A stretch of 64,000 nt of DNA from Devosia neptuniae (GTDB lineage: Bacteria > Pseudomonadota > Alphaproteobacteria > Rhizobiales > Devosiaceae): contig NZ_CP104965.1 in assembly GCF_025452235.1 (NCBI RefSeq), positions 1,732,501-1,796,500 on the forward strand, given 5' to 3'. Positions 48,337-56,424 of the stretch are shown here, one piece after another. The number at the start of each line of letters is the position of its first letter. Within the stretch, counting starts at the first letter, position 1. The notes below the pieces were generated by a model. It worked only from the letters and a program-made list of their open reading frames with translations, made no database searches and was not told the origin of the DNA. The translations under genes and the position numbers were made by a program.

Positions 48337-49221
48337 TTGCCAAAGCGCGTAAGAACGGCCGTGTTTCCTGTCGCAGGCCTCGGCACCCGGTTCCTGCCGG
48401 CCACCAAGGCAATGCCCAAGGAAATGTTGACGGTAGTGGACCGCCCACTGATCCAGTATGCGGTCGATGAGGCACGCGAGGCTGGTATCGAGCACTTCGT
48501 CTTCGTCACCGGTCGCAACAAGGGCGTCATCGAGGACCATTTCGATCGCCAGTTCGAGCTGGAAACCACGCTCGAGGTTCGCGGTAAAAACAATGCGCTC
48601 AGTGAGTTGCGCAAGGACCTGCCCTCGGCCGGCCGCACCAGCTTCACCCGCCAGCAGGAGCCTTTGGGCCTGGGCCACGCGGTCTGGTGCGCCCGCGACA
48701 TCGTGGGCGACAATCCCTTCGCCCTGCTGTTGCCCGACATGCTGTTCAAGGGCGAGCCGGGCGTGCTGCGCCAGATGATGGACGCATATGAAGAAACCGG
48801 CGGCAATGTCATCGCCGTCGAGGAAGTACCGCCCGCCGAAGTGTCCTCCTATGGCGTCATCGCCCGTGGCGAAGGCGAGGATAATGGGTTCCGCGTCACC
48901 GGCATGGTGGAAAAGCCCAAGGTGGAAGAAGCCCCGTCCAACCTCATCATTTCAGGCCGCTATATCCTGCAGCCCGAAGTGTTCTCGCTGCTGGCCGACC
49001 AGCCCAAGGGCGCGGGTGGAGAAATCCAGCTCACCGACGCCATGCAGACCCTGATGCATACCCAGCCCTTCACCGGCGTCAAATACCAGGGCAAGAGCTT
49101 TGACTGCGGCTCCAAGATCGGCTTTCTGACCGCCAATGTGGTCTATGCGCTGGACCGCGACGACATCCGCGACGGCTTCCTCAAGGAATTGCAGAAGCTC
49201 GATCTGGGCGCGCATTTCTAG
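48337..49221 (+). CDS. galU: UTP-glucose-1-phosphate uridylyltransferase
   Basis: A 294-residue nucleotidyltransferase producing UDP-glucose. The signature [21 protein letters not shown] (read in parts) starts the protein, followed by [20 protein letters not shown]-like [16 protein letters not shown] and [14 protein letters not shown]. Length fits bacterial GalU. The start is a TTG at 48337; GGAG lies 9 nt upstream, and no in-frame ATG is near. It is divergent from galE. The stop is followed by a perfect 10-bp GC hairpin at 49229-49252. Confidence 0.95.
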   Translation: MPKRVRTAVFPVAGLGTRFLPATKAMPKEMLTVVDRPLIQYAVDEAREAGIEHFVFVTGRNKGVIEDHFDRQFELETTLEVRGKNNALSELRKDLPSAGRTSFTRQQEPLGLGHAVWCARDIVGDNPFALLLPDMLFKGEPGVLRQMMDAYEETGGNVIAVEEVPPAEVSSYGVIARGEGEDNGFRVTGMVEKPKVEEAPSNLIISGRYILQPEVFSLLADQPKGAGGEIQLTDAMQTLMHTQPFTGVKYQGKSFDCGSKIGFLTANVVYALDRDDIRDGFLKELQKLDLGAHF

Positions 49222-49228
49222 GCAGACT

Positions 49229-49252
49229 GGCCCGGTCGCTCACGACCGGGCC
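49229..49252. terminator. GC hairpin between galU and the convergent beta-barrel gene
   Basis: GGCCCGGTCG-CTCA-CGACCGGGCC is a perfect 10-bp stem with a 4-nt loop placed 8 bp after the galU stop. There is no U-run, so it may act in either direction or slow decay of both convergent mRNAs. Confidence 0.5.
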
Positions 49253-49286
49253 GCCGCTAAATCCCCAGGCACATCCCTGCGACAAA

Positions 49287-50576
49287 TCAGCGCGAGACGG
49301 TCAGCCCGACCATGATGCGGTGGCTGTCTTCAACGCCATCCGTGGTGCTGTCGCTATGGGAAAAGTCGTAATCGGCCGACACCGTCGTATGCGGGCCGAG
49401 CTGATAATCGGCACCCAGGCCATAGCCGTTGCCATCTTTGGTCTCGGAACTGCCCTCGTAACGCGTCGTGCTCCAATCGGCCGAGGCGCGGAGCGCCAGC
49501 CAGGAATTGACCGCATAACCGATCTCGCCGCTTGCTGCATAGCGCACCGCGGTGGTGCCGGCCGAAGTGGGGCCGGGCGGCTCGACGCTGGTCGATAGCG
49601 TACCGGTCGCGCTCCAGCGCTCGTCGGGGGTGAAGGTGACGCTGGCGTTGTAGAGATGAGTGACGACCTCGCCCAGGCTTGCCTCGTCGAAGCGGCGCAG
49701 GTTGAGACCGGTCGAGGCCGTGGCCTGCCAGACGCTGCTCCAGCGCCCGGTGACGCCGGCCTCGATACTGGCTTCATTGGCATCGGTTTTGATCAGCAGG
49801 ACCGAGGAAGGATGGTCGAACATGTCACGGCCCAGGCCCGCCCGGCCGAAGACTTCAAAGATCGGCGTCATCTGGAAACCCAGCCGCAAGCCGGAATCCA
49901 GCGCCCAGACGGCGCGGTCGGCATTGTCGATCACGCTGCCATCCACGAGGCCGGTTTCCCCATAGACGCTGCGCTGCACGGCCCCGGTCACGCCCAGATT
50001 GAAGCGGCCGAACTTGCGGGTCACGCCAAACTCGACGCCGCCGGAAATGCGCTGTGGCGGGTCGGCGATATTGCTGGCGACGCCCGGCATGCCGGGCAGG
50101 TCCTGCGTGAGGGAGAAATTGGCGTCGGCCGAGGCAAGGGTTTCCCGATCGAGCGCGTAATCGCCCGACAGGTTGAGCCGCAAGGCGGTAACATCGATCT
50201 GCCCGTCATCGGGCCGGGTCACTTCGGCTTCCGCATCGAGGCCAATGGCCGAGCGGGAGCCCACATGGTTCAGCGTTACGCTGGGCACCAGCCGCGTGTC
50301 GAAGCGCTCTCGTTCGGCGTTCTGGGTATAGGTGCCACGCAACGCCACCGACCAATCGACGTCGAAGAATGGATCATAGGGCTCGGGAACGCCGCTGCCA
50401 TCGGCCAATACCGGGCCGGCAGCGGGATAGATATCGGGCAATAGCCGCTGATTGTCGGTGCCTGAGCCATCTCCGGCGGGACGCTCGGAACCGGCCATGG
50501 CCGGCGCGACAAGGCAGGCAAGGCCAAGCGCAAAAGCGCCGGCCCATTGTCCCGATTGCCGTATGCGCCAGGGCAA
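49287..50576 (-). CDS. Outer-membrane beta-barrel protein
   Basis: A 429-residue protein with a signal peptide (about residues 1-28, WAGAFALGLACLVAPAMAGS). The rest is a regular alternating pattern of short amphipathic strands, for example SVALRGTYTQ, ISGGVEFGVTRKFG, ASIEAGVTGRWSS, LALRASADWSTTRYEGS and TTVSADYDFSHSDS. It ends with a strand (MVGLTVSR), close to the aromatic C-terminal Phe/Arg rule of barrels. It resembles outer-membrane proteins found near polysaccharide genes, but no specific function can be read. The start is TTG at 50576 with GGAG upstream. A TTAAC-type half site lies in its promoter near 50648. Confidence 0.75.
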   Translation of the reverse strand: MPWRIRQSGQWAGAFALGLACLVAPAMAGSERPAGDGSGTDNQRLLPDIYPAAGPVLADGSGVPEPYDPFFDVDWSVALRGTYTQNAERERFDTRLVPSVTLNHVGSRSAIGLDAEAEVTRPDDGQIDVTALRLNLSGDYALDRETLASADANFSLTQDLPGMPGVASNIADPPQRISGGVEFGVTRKFGRFNLGVTGAVQRSVYGETGLVDGSVIDNADRAVWALDSGLRLGFQMTPIFEVFGRAGLGRDMFDHPSSVLLIKTDANEASIEAGVTGRWSSVWQATASTGLNLRRFDEASLGEVVTHLYNASVTFTPDERWSATGTLSTSVEPPGPTSAGTTAVRYAASGEIGYAVNSWLALRASADWSTTRYEGSSETKDGNGYGLGADYQLGPHTTVSADYDFSHSDSTTDGVEDSHRIMVGLTVSR

Positions 50577-50672
50577 GGTCCGCTCCGCCAGCTGAAATCA
50601 GCCCGCGACGATGAAAGTCCGGGCCTTACCCAATCCTTTCATCTTATGGTTAACGAAAGTTTGCTGCCGCCG

Positions 50673-51125
50673 TCAGGAAATCGGCTCGACCTTGAGCACG
50701 GCGCCATCGCTGCCGACAATCCGCACCCGCGCGCCAACGGGCAGGTCCGGTCCGGCGACGCGCCACACCGAATCTCCCAGCACGATCCGCCCGAAGCCGC
50801 CCGCAATGGGCTGTTCCAGCACGGCTTCCTGGCCAGTATAGCGATCGGCCCGGCGGTTGAGATAGGGGCTGTCATTGGCCGTCTCGCGGCCACGGCTCCA
50901 ACGGGTCCACAGGAAGATCGTCACCAGTGACAATGCGCCAAAGATCAGCCATTGCAGCGGCCAGCCGATCGGCTGGAATAGGGTGAGCAGGCCCACAATC
51001 AGCCCGGACACCCCCATCCACAGCAGAAAGCCGCCGGGCACCACCAGCTCAAGCGCCAGCAGGATCAGCCCGGCAACGATCCAGGACCACGGGCCATAGT
51101 CGGCAATGAACTGCACGACCTGCAT
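50673..51125 (-). CDS. NfeD family membrane protein
   Basis: A 150-residue short NfeD-type protein. Two to three transmembrane helices lie in the first ~75 residues (WSWIVAGLILLALELVVPG, LLWMGVSGLIVGLLTLF, WLIFGALSLVTIFLW). A C-terminal OB-fold domain follows (TGQEAVLEQPIAGGFGRIVLGDSVWRV, LPVGARVRIVGSDG). NfeD proteins pair with SPFH/stomatin proteins, and here the SPFH gene is immediately upstream on the same strand, 9 bp away. The pair probably organises membrane domains or controls a membrane protease. Confidence 0.92.
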   Translation of the reverse strand: MQVVQFIADYGPWSWIVAGLILLALELVVPGGFLLWMGVSGLIVGLLTLFQPIGWPLQWLIFGALSLVTIFLWTRWSRGRETANDSPYLNRRADRYTGQEAVLEQPIAGGFGRIVLGDSVWRVAGPDLPVGARVRIVGSDGAVLKVEPIS

Positions 51126-51134
51126 CTAAGCCTC

Positions 51135-52127
51135 CTATTGCGAGGAACCCGTCGACGGTGGGCGGCTCGGCCGTGCCGCCGCCGGAGCGCCGCCGCCAAA
51201 GGTTTCCTTGGCGATTTCGGCAATGCCGCCAATCGCCCCGATCACGCTGGAGGCTTCCACCGGCAGCATCAGGATTTTCTGGTTGGGCGAAGTGGCGATG
51301 GCTTCGAGCGCCTTGATGTAATTATTGGCCACGAAATAGTTGATGGCCTGCACATTGCCCCCGGCAATGGCGTCGCTCACCATCTGGGTTGCGCGCGCTT
51401 CAGCCTCGGCCGAACGCTCGCGCGCCTCGGCGTCGCGGAACGCGGCTTCCTTGCGGCCCTCGGCTTCCAGCACCTGGGCCTGCTTGGCGCCTTCGGCCTG
51501 CAGGATGGCCGATTGGCGGCGCCCTTCGGCCTCAAGAATGGCCGCACGCTTCTCGCGCTCGGCCTTCATCTGCCGGCCCATGGAATCCACCAGATCCTTG
51601 GGCGGATCGATGTCCTTGATTTCGATACGGGTGATCTTGATACCCCAGGGCGACACGGCCGTATCGACCACGCGCAGCAGGCGCTCATTGATCTCGTCGC
51701 GATGGCTGAGCAGCTCATCGAGGTCCATCGAGCCCATCACGGTACGGATATTGGTCATGGTGAGGTTGAGGATGGCGTTTTCGAGCCCCGAGATTTCGTA
51801 GGCCGCCGCAGCCGCATCCAGAATCTGGTAGAAAGTCACGCCATTGGCCGTGATCGAGGCATTGTCGCGGGTGATGACTTCCTGGTGGGGAACGTCGAGC
51901 ACCTGCTCCATGACATTGATCTTTTTGCCCACCGTATCGATGAACGGCACGATCAGATTGAGGCCGGGTTTGAGGGTGCGGGTATATTTGCCGAACCGCT
52001 CGATGGTGTAATTAAAGCCCTGCGGCACCGTCTTGGCCCCGGCAAACAAGACCAGCAGCGCCAGAATGCCCAGGCCGATCAGCGTGATGCTGAGCCCATC
52101 CAGCGCAAAGCCGTTGGTGATTTCCAT
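51135..52127 (-). CDS. SPFH/band-7 (stomatin, QmcA-like) protein
   Basis: A 330-residue membrane-anchored SPFH protein. One N-terminal transmembrane helix (about 12-30, ITLIGLGILALLVLFAG) precedes the band-7 domain (VPQGFNYTIERFGKYTRTLKPGLN to WGIKITRIEIKDIDPPKDLVDSM, read in pieces). A long Ala/Glu/Lys-rich coiled coil follows (AEREKRAAILEAEGRRQSAI...). It should oligomerise into membrane rings and act with NfeD. The start at 52127 (MEITNGF) is supported by GGGAG 9 nt upstream; longer in-frame starts have none. The NfeD gene follows at 9 bp. Confidence 0.92.
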   Translation of the reverse strand: MEITNGFALDGLSITLIGLGILALLVLFAGAKTVPQGFNYTIERFGKYTRTLKPGLNLIVPFIDTVGKKINVMEQVLDVPHQEVITRDNASITANGVTFYQILDAAAAAYEISGLENAILNLTMTNIRTVMGSMDLDELLSHRDEINERLLRVVDTAVSPWGIKITRIEIKDIDPPKDLVDSMGRQMKAEREKRAAILEAEGRRQSAILQAEGAKQAQVLEAEGRKEAAFRDAEARERSAEAEARATQMVSDAIAGGNVQAINYFVANNYIKALEAIATSPNQKILMLPVEASSVIGAIGGIAEIAKETFGGGAPAAARPSRPPSTGSSQ

Positions 52128-52207
52128 CAGCGATTCTCCCTTATTCTTCATGGCGGCGACATTATGCAGGCGCGTCCCTTTGAGCAATCAGTTCCGGCGA
52201 TTGGCCC

Positions 52208-52888
52208 TTAAGGCATGGGCGTGTTCAGCCGCCGGTCCACCGTCAGCGTCACCGCGATGACCACAAAGGCAAAGATGACCATGCCCAGCGCCAGCACGTG
52301 GGCATTGCCCCATTGCAGCCGCTCGACATAGTCGTAGAGCGCGATGGCGATCACCTTGGTCTGGCCCGGAATATTGCCGCCGATCATCAGCACGACGCCA
52401 AATTCCCCCACCGTATGGGCAAAGGTCATCACCGCCCCGGTAATGTAGCCCGGCCGCGCCAGTGGCAGCACGACCCGCCAGAAGCGTTGCCAATTGCTGG
52501 CGCCCAGGCTCGATGCGGCTTCCAGCGGCTCATTGCCGATGGCGGCAAAGGCATTGCGCAGCGGCTGGATCATGAAGGGCAGGGAATAAAAGAACGAGCC
52601 GATGACGAGGCCGGTAAACGAAAAGGCCAGCGTGCGTCCGCCCCAGAGCCCGGCAATCCAGCCGCCCGGCCCATTGGGGCCGAGCGCCAGCAACAGATAG
52701 AAGCCTAGCACGGTTGGGGGCAGCACCAGCGGCATCGACACCACCGCCCCCACCATTTCACGATACCGGCTCTGGCTGCGCGCCAGCCACCAGGCAATCG
52801 GCGTGCCTGCCAGCAGCAGGATGAGCGTATTGATGGCCGCCAGGCTCAGCGTCAGGCTGACGGGCTGCCAGATTTCGGCAAGGCTCAT
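52208..52888 (-). CDS. modB: Molybdate ABC transporter permease
   Basis: A 226-residue inner-membrane permease with about five to six helices. The ABC permease EAA loop is EPLEAASSLGASNWQRFWRVVLPLARPG. Other family marks are LVLPPTVLGFYLLLALGPNGPGG and the FAHTVGEFGVVLMIGGNIPGQTK end typical of ModB. It should carry molybdate delivered by ModA. It is 14 bp downstream of modA. The next gene downstream is the SPFH gene, 80 bp away, so no modC ATPase gene follows. The ATPase is either elsewhere or ModB uses another one. Confidence 0.95.
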   Translation of the reverse strand: MSLAEIWQPVSLTLSLAAINTLILLLAGTPIAWWLARSQSRYREMVGAVVSMPLVLPPTVLGFYLLLALGPNGPGGWIAGLWGGRTLAFSFTGLVIGSFFYSLPFMIQPLRNAFAAIGNEPLEAASSLGASNWQRFWRVVLPLARPGYITGAVMTFAHTVGEFGVVLMIGGNIPGQTKVIAIALYDYVERLQWGNAHVLALGMVIFAFVVIAVTLTVDRRLNTPMP

Positions 52889-52902
52889 CCTGTCGGCTCC
52901 GT

Positions 52903-53634
52903 TTATTCGACGGTGTAGCCTGCGGCTTTTATCACGGCCACGGCCTTGTCGCTCTTGAGGAAATCAATGAACGCCGTCGCTGCCGGATTGGCCTCGCCGG
53001 TCTTGAGCAGCACCGCGTCCTGCCGGATCGGCTCGTAAAGGTCAGCCGGCACGATCCACACGCCTTGCTTGCCCACCACCTGGCTGGCCGCGACAAAGCC
53101 CAATTCGGCATTGCCGCTTTCGACAAATTGCAGCGTCTGGCTGATGTTCTCGCCGGTCACGATCTTGGGCTGCACGGCATCATAAATCCCCAGCGCCGTC
53201 AGTGCTTCCACCGCCGCACGGCCATAGGGCGCGGCTTCCGGATCGGCGATGGCGAGCTTTTCAAACGGCCCCTTGAGCGCCGCTTCCCCGTCAGTCACGT
53301 CGATCGAGGTCGAATACAGCGCCAGCGTGCCGATGGCATAGGTGAACACCGTGCCATCCACGCCGAACCCGTCCGTCACCGCCTTGGTGGGCCGCTCATC
53401 ATCGGCCGCCAGCAGGATTTCGAACGGCGCGCCCTGGGTGATCTGGGTATAAAGCTGCCCGGTCGCCCCGAAGCTGAGCACCAGATCATGGTCCGTCTCG
53501 GCCTTGAACAGCACCGCCAGCTCTTCAGCGACCTTGGTAAAATTGGCAGCGACAGCCACGCTGGCACTGTCGGCGTGGGCGGCGCTAGAGACCAGCAATC
53601 CGGCCAGAAGTGTGCCCAGGAAAACGCGCTTCAT
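52903..53634 (-). CDS. modA: Molybdate ABC transporter substrate-binding protein
   Basis: A 243-residue periplasmic binding protein. Signal peptide about residues 1-22 (MKRVFLGTLLAGLLVSSAAHA). The ligand-binding start VAVAANFTKVAEELAVLF and SFGATGQLYTQITQGAPFEILLAADD are typical of ModA, with Ser in SFGATG contacting molybdate. The ATG at 53634 is 8 bp downstream of an inverted repeat that looks like a ModE operator. It precedes modB by 14 bp, and the modE-like gene lies just upstream on the same strand. Confidence 0.95.
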   Translation of the reverse strand: MKRVFLGTLLAGLLVSSAAHADSASVAVAANFTKVAEELAVLFKAETDHDLVLSFGATGQLYTQITQGAPFEILLAADDERPTKAVTDGFGVDGTVFTYAIGTLALYSTSIDVTDGEAALKGPFEKLAIADPEAAPYGRAAVEALTALGIYDAVQPKIVTGENISQTLQFVESGNAELGFVAASQVVGKQGVWIVPADLYEPIRQDAVLLKTGEANPAATAFIDFLKSDKAVAVIKAAGYTVE

Positions 53635-53642
53635 CGACAGCT

Positions 53643-53668
53643 CCGATATGTTCTAAAAACCATATCGG
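53643..53668. promoter_or_regulatory. Candidate ModE operator (CCGATATG-N10-CATATCGG)
   Basis: A perfect 8-bp inverted repeat with a 10-bp AT-rich spacer immediately upstream of modA and downstream of modE. Spacing and CGATAT/ATATCG half-sites resemble published alphaproteobacterial Mo-boxes (CGATATA-type). The site overlaps where the modA ribosome site begins, consistent with repression when molybdate is plentiful. Confidence 0.68.
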
Positions 53669-53699
53669 TTTTGGCAAAGCCAAGCCCGTCCCGCAAGCG

Positions 53700-54068
53700 T
53701 TATTTCCGCGGCGCCATATCGAGAATGGCGCGCAGCGCCACGACATCCCCGGCAATCGCCGCCCGTGTCTTGTCCTGCATCTGCCGATAATGCCCCAGCA
53801 CGGCCCGTCCGGCCTCGGTCAACTGCGCCCCACCCTGCGCCGCCCCGCCGCGGCTGGATTCGACAAGCACAATGCCAAAGCCTTCATTGAGCGCCTGCAC
53901 CAGCCCCCAGGCCCGCTTATAGCTCATCCCCATAGCCTTGCCGGCGGCCGAGATGGACCCGGTGCTGCCTATCAATTCCAAGAGATCCGCCCGGCCCGGC
54001 CCCAGATAGGCCGTTTCGCTCAGGGTGACACGGAGATGGCTGAGGCCGTCTTCGGGCACGTCGGCCAT
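53700..54068 (-). CDS. ModE-type winged-helix regulator without molybdate-binding domain
   Basis: A 122-residue regulator equal to the N-terminal DNA-binding domain of ModE. It has LLELIGSTGSISAAGKAMGMSYKRAWGLVQALNEGF (HTH) followed by the wing with RGGAAQGGAQLTEAGRAVLGHYRQMQ. The C-terminal Mop/TOBE molybdate-binding domains of E. coli ModE (262 aa) are absent, so ligand sensing must differ. The ATG at 54068 is used; a longer frame upstream overlaps eda. It is 4 bp downstream of eda and is followed by the operator and modA, so the four genes eda-modE-modA-modB may be transcribed together. Confidence 0.87.
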   Translation of the reverse strand: MADVPEDGLSHLRVTLSETAYLGPGRADLLELIGSTGSISAAGKAMGMSYKRAWGLVQALNEGFGIVLVESSRGGAAQGGAQLTEAGRAVLGHYRQMQDKTRAAIAGDVVALRAILDMAPRK

Positions 54069-54072
54069 GGGT

Positions 54073-54708
54073 CTAGCCGCGCAGCGCGGCCGCCTCACGC
54101 GCCAGCGCTTCGATGCGGGCAAAATCATTGGCCGCCAGCGCATCCGCCGGCATGATCCAGCTGCCGCCCACGCAGATCACATTGGACAGACCCAGATAAA
54201 TCTTGGCCTTGGCCGGGTCGATGCCGCCCGTGGGGCAGAAGGTGATGTCGGGCAGGGGCGAGGCAAAAGCCTTGAGCACCGGGGCGCCGCCATTGGCTTC
54301 GGCCGGGAAGAATTTGAGGAAGCTATAGCCGCGCTCGGCCGCCGTCATGGCTTCGCTGGGCGTGGCAATGCCGGGGAGCAGGGGAATGCCGATATCGTCG
54401 GCGGCGTCGAGAATGCGCGGGGAAATCCCCGGCGACACCATGAATCGGCAACCGGCATCCACCGACTGCTTCATATGGGTCGCATTGCGCACGGTACCCG
54501 AGCCGACAATGGCGCCGGTGACCTTGGCCATTTCTTCCATCACCTTGAGCGCATTGGGCGTGCGCAGCGTGACCTCGAGGATCGGCAACCCGCCCGCCAC
54601 CAGCGCCTCGGCCAGCGGCCGTGCCTGGGACACGTCATCGAGAATGATCACCGGCACGACCGGAGCCAGCGACAGGATGGAACGGATGGCGGACGCGTCT
54701 TGCGGCAT
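54073..54708 (-). CDS. eda: 2-dehydro-3-deoxy-6-phosphogluconate aldolase
   Basis: A 211-residue class I aldolase of the Entner-Doudoroff pathway, splitting KDPG to pyruvate and glyceraldehyde 3-phosphate. Catalytic residues are visible: Glu45 and Arg49 in PILEVTLRTPNA, and the Schiff-base Lys132 in YSFLKFFPAEANGG. GSGTVRNATHMKQSVDAG and CPTGGIDPAKAKIYLGLSNV are also conserved. The ATG at 54708 gives the normal N-terminus. No edd or zwf gene is adjacent. It is followed by modE at 4 bp and is divergent from nadA. Confidence 0.94.
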   Translation of the reverse strand: MPQDASAIRSILSLAPVVPVIILDDVSQARPLAEALVAGGLPILEVTLRTPNALKVMEEMAKVTGAIVGSGTVRNATHMKQSVDAGCRFMVSPGISPRILDAADDIGIPLLPGIATPSEAMTAAERGYSFLKFFPAEANGGAPVLKAFASPLPDITFCPTGGIDPAKAKIYLGLSNVICVGGSWIMPADALAANDFARIEALAREAAALRG

Positions 54709-54830
54709 GGCTCGGCCTCTCGAGGGGAACGTTGAGGAACGGTTAGGCGCATGGAAAAATTCCCGCAACCCCGTTCATTGAAAAGCCGTCAAATAATCCC
54801 TAGGTTCCGCCCCACCATTGGGAGGCCAGT

Positions 54831-55898
54831 ATGGTTCAGACGATCAACGCTACAACGCCGCTGGACGAAGCGCGCGCCATTCTGGCCCGGAATTTCGATC
54901 TCAAGTTTTCCAAGGCCGTCGAGCAGGCCACGGAAAGTGTGTTTGATCGGGTCAAGGACAAGATTCCCGCCATTGAATGGCCCTTCTATGCGCCGCTGAT
55001 TTTCGAGATCAACCGGCTCAAGAAGGAAAAGGACGCGGTCATTCTGGCGCATAATTACCAGACCCCGCAGATCTATCACGGCGTCGCCGATATCGTGGGC
55101 GATAGCCTGCAATTGGCGATCGAGGCAACCAAGGTCACCCAATCGGTCATCGTGCAATGCGGCGTGCACTTCATGGCCGAGACGTCAAAGCTGCTCAACC
55201 CGAGCAAGACGGTGCTGATCCCCGATAGCCGCGCCGGCTGCTCGCTTGCCTCCTCGATCACCGTCGAAGATGTCATGGCCATGCGCGCCATGTATCCCGG
55301 CGTGCCCGTGGTGACCTATGTCAACACCTCCGCCGCCGTCAAAGCGGTGACCGATGTGTGCTGCACTTCCTCGAACGCGCTCGACATCGTCAATCGCGTC
55401 GAGGGCGACACGGTGATCATGATCCCCGATCAATATCTGGCGCAAAACACCGCCAAAAAGACGCATAAGAAAATCATCACCTGGGCCGGCGCCTGCGAAG
55501 TGCACGAGACCTTCACCGCCGACGACATTGCCGAATTGCGCCACGCCTATCCCACGGCCAAGATCATCGCCCATCCCGAATGCCCGCCCGAAGTGATCGA
55601 CGCAGTGGACTTTGCCGGCTCGACCGCCGCCATGATCGATTGGGTCAAGACCGAACGCCCCGCCCGCGTCGTCATGGTCACCGAGTGCTCGATGTCGGAC
55701 AATGTGGCCAGCGAAACCACCGGCGTCGATTTCCTGCGCGGCTGCAATATCTGCCCCCACATGAAGCGGATTAACCTCGAAAACGTGCTCTGGTCGCTCC
55801 ACACCATGACCGAAGAAGTCACTGTTCCTCTCGACATCATTCCCCCAGCGCGGCTGGCGGTGGAACGCATGATCGAGATGAGCCGAAAGGGCGACTAA
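54831..55898 (+). CDS. nadA: Quinolinate synthase
   Basis: A 355-residue [4Fe-4S] enzyme condensing iminoaspartate with dihydroxyacetone phosphate to quinolinate for NAD synthesis. The cluster cysteines lie in [24 protein letters not shown] and [37 protein letters not shown] is the conserved N-terminal block. An excellent ribosome site (GGGAGG) precedes the ATG. It is followed by nadB in the same direction, with an opposing small HNH gene between them. It is divergent from eda. Confidence 0.97.
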   Translation: MVQTINATTPLDEARAILARNFDLKFSKAVEQATESVFDRVKDKIPAIEWPFYAPLIFEINRLKKEKDAVILAHNYQTPQIYHGVADIVGDSLQLAIEATKVTQSVIVQCGVHFMAETSKLLNPSKTVLIPDSRAGCSLASSITVEDVMAMRAMYPGVPVVTYVNTSAAVKAVTDVCCTSSNALDIVNRVEGDTVIMIPDQYLAQNTAKKTHKKIITWAGACEVHETFTADDIAELRHAYPTAKIIAHPECPPEVIDAVDFAGSTAAMIDWVKTERPARVVMVTECSMSDNVASETTGVDFLRGCNICPHMKRINLENVLWSLHTMTEEVTVPLDIIPPARLAVERMIEMSRKGD

Positions 55899-56347
55899 GC
55901 GCCGAGCACGCTGCGCCGATGAAACGCCAGATGGGCGGGGCTCGGCTGGAACAATGGTTCGACAGGCACCACGAGGCGCCCGCTGGTGTGCAGGCGGATC
56001 GCGAGTGCGCGGGGCAAGGCATCGGGATTGGGGACGACGACGGCGTAATCGTCTTCGACGAGAAACAGCCCGGCCCGGAAGGCGCGGGCCGCGTGTTCTT
56101 CAAGGGCCAGGTAATTGTTGATCTGCAGCGGCCCGCCGGCATCGCGCGGGCGGATGGCGATGACTTCGAGATGGGGGTGAATGAGACCGATATCGGGCTG
56201 GAATTGCTCGCCGGTCAATGCGCAGCGGTAGCTATACGCGGTCAACACCAGCCGATACACAGATTCATAGGCATCCAGAGACGGCGCAGCAGCAAAACCC
56301 TGCTGGGCGAATTCACCGAACGCATTTTCCTTATCCGAACTTGCCAT
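55895..56347 (-). CDS. HNH_2-type protein with a degenerate active site
   Basis: A 150-residue protein of the HNH_2 (restriction-endonuclease-like) group. The zinc/structural start [10 protein letters not shown] is present, and so is the tail [24 protein letters not shown]. In the usual motif L-E-A-A-H-I-x-P the catalytic His is at the fifth position. Here the segment reads [13 protein letters not shown], with Ala in that place. A nuclease role is therefore doubtful. It overlaps the nadA stop by 4 bp from the opposite strand and lies between nadA and nadB. The ATG at 56347 is used. Confidence 0.7.
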   Translation of the reverse strand: MASSDKENAFGEFAQQGFAAAPSLDAYESVYRLVLTAYSYRCALTGEQFQPDIGLIHPHLEVIAIRPRDAGGPLQINNYLALEEHAARAFRAGLFLVEDDYAVVVPNPDALPRALAIRLHTSGRLVVPVEPLFQPSPAHLAFHRRSVLGA

Positions 56348-56424
56348 CTGTCGCGGTCCCAGCCCTGCTACGGACCTGACCTTAGGCAAGAATACGTATC
56401 TTGAGAACAGGGCGGAGCCCGGCC

